NCBI GenBank assembly: GCA_035541995.1
Contig: DATKMG010000483.1
Span: 1 to 6,946 of the forward strand
DNA: 6,946 bases
Direction: 5' to 3'
DNA from: DATKMG01 sp035541995
Lineage (GTDB): Bacteria > Acidobacteriota > Terriglobia > Versatilivoradales > Versatilivoraceae
In this document: one piece after another, positions 6,946 through 6,946 of the stretch
How the letters are laid out: each line of letters starts with the position of its first letter
Position numbering within the stretch: the stretch's first letter is position 1
The notes under the pieces: generated by a model
Told to the model about the DNA's origin: nothing
The model's database searches: none
Seen by the model: only the letters and a program-made list of their open reading frames with translations
Position numbers and translations under genes: made by a program

Positions 6946-6946
6946 G

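Overview
This window of about 6.9 kb is ordinary, densely packed bacterial chromosome. It holds five protein genes, two of them cut by the window edges. It has mixed strands, no mobile elements, no tRNA or rRNA genes, no CRISPR and no long repeats. GC content looks moderate, roughly one half by eye. The ComEC protein has a cytoplasmic insert, a VSGQHV core and a FDIGERVVSPFLW stretch before its metal site. Together with a TerC protein and a family-10-type alpha/beta hydrolase, this suggests an acidobacterial or similar Gram-negative environmental bacterium. That placement is inference from protein style, not a phylogenetic result.

Layout. (1) 2-1360, plus strand: the C-terminal part of a B12-binding-domain radical SAM protein, running off the left edge. 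(2) 1439-1846, minus strand: a complete 6-pyruvoyl-tetrahydropterin synthase / QueD family enzyme, convergent with gene 1. Its coding frame appears to begin at an AUU codon. (3) About 1847-2064: a divergent intergenic region. It has a near-consensus sigma70-type promoter for the QueD-like gene, a leader with two short hairpins and a strong ribosome binding site, and a weaker candidate promoter for the plus-strand gene. (4) 2065-4815, plus strand: a complete ComEC/Rec2 DNA-uptake channel with its C-terminal metallo-beta-lactamase-like domain. (5) 4858-5628, minus strand: a TerC family membrane protein. (6) 5641-6945, minus strand: an alpha/beta hydrolase that runs off the right edge and lies 12 bases upstream of terC in the direction of transcription, so the two look like one operon.

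The genes do not form one recognisable pathway: a radical SAM enzyme, a pterin/deazapurine-type enzyme, a DNA translocation channel, a metal-transport-like membrane protein and an esterase-like hydrolase. The most interesting point is the QueD-like gene. No ATG, GTG or TTG lies between the upstream in-frame stop and the first zinc-ligand histidine. An ATT sits exactly where the family's first methionine is expected, behind a strong Shine-Dalgarno sequence. I saw no clear sign of a new multi-gene system.
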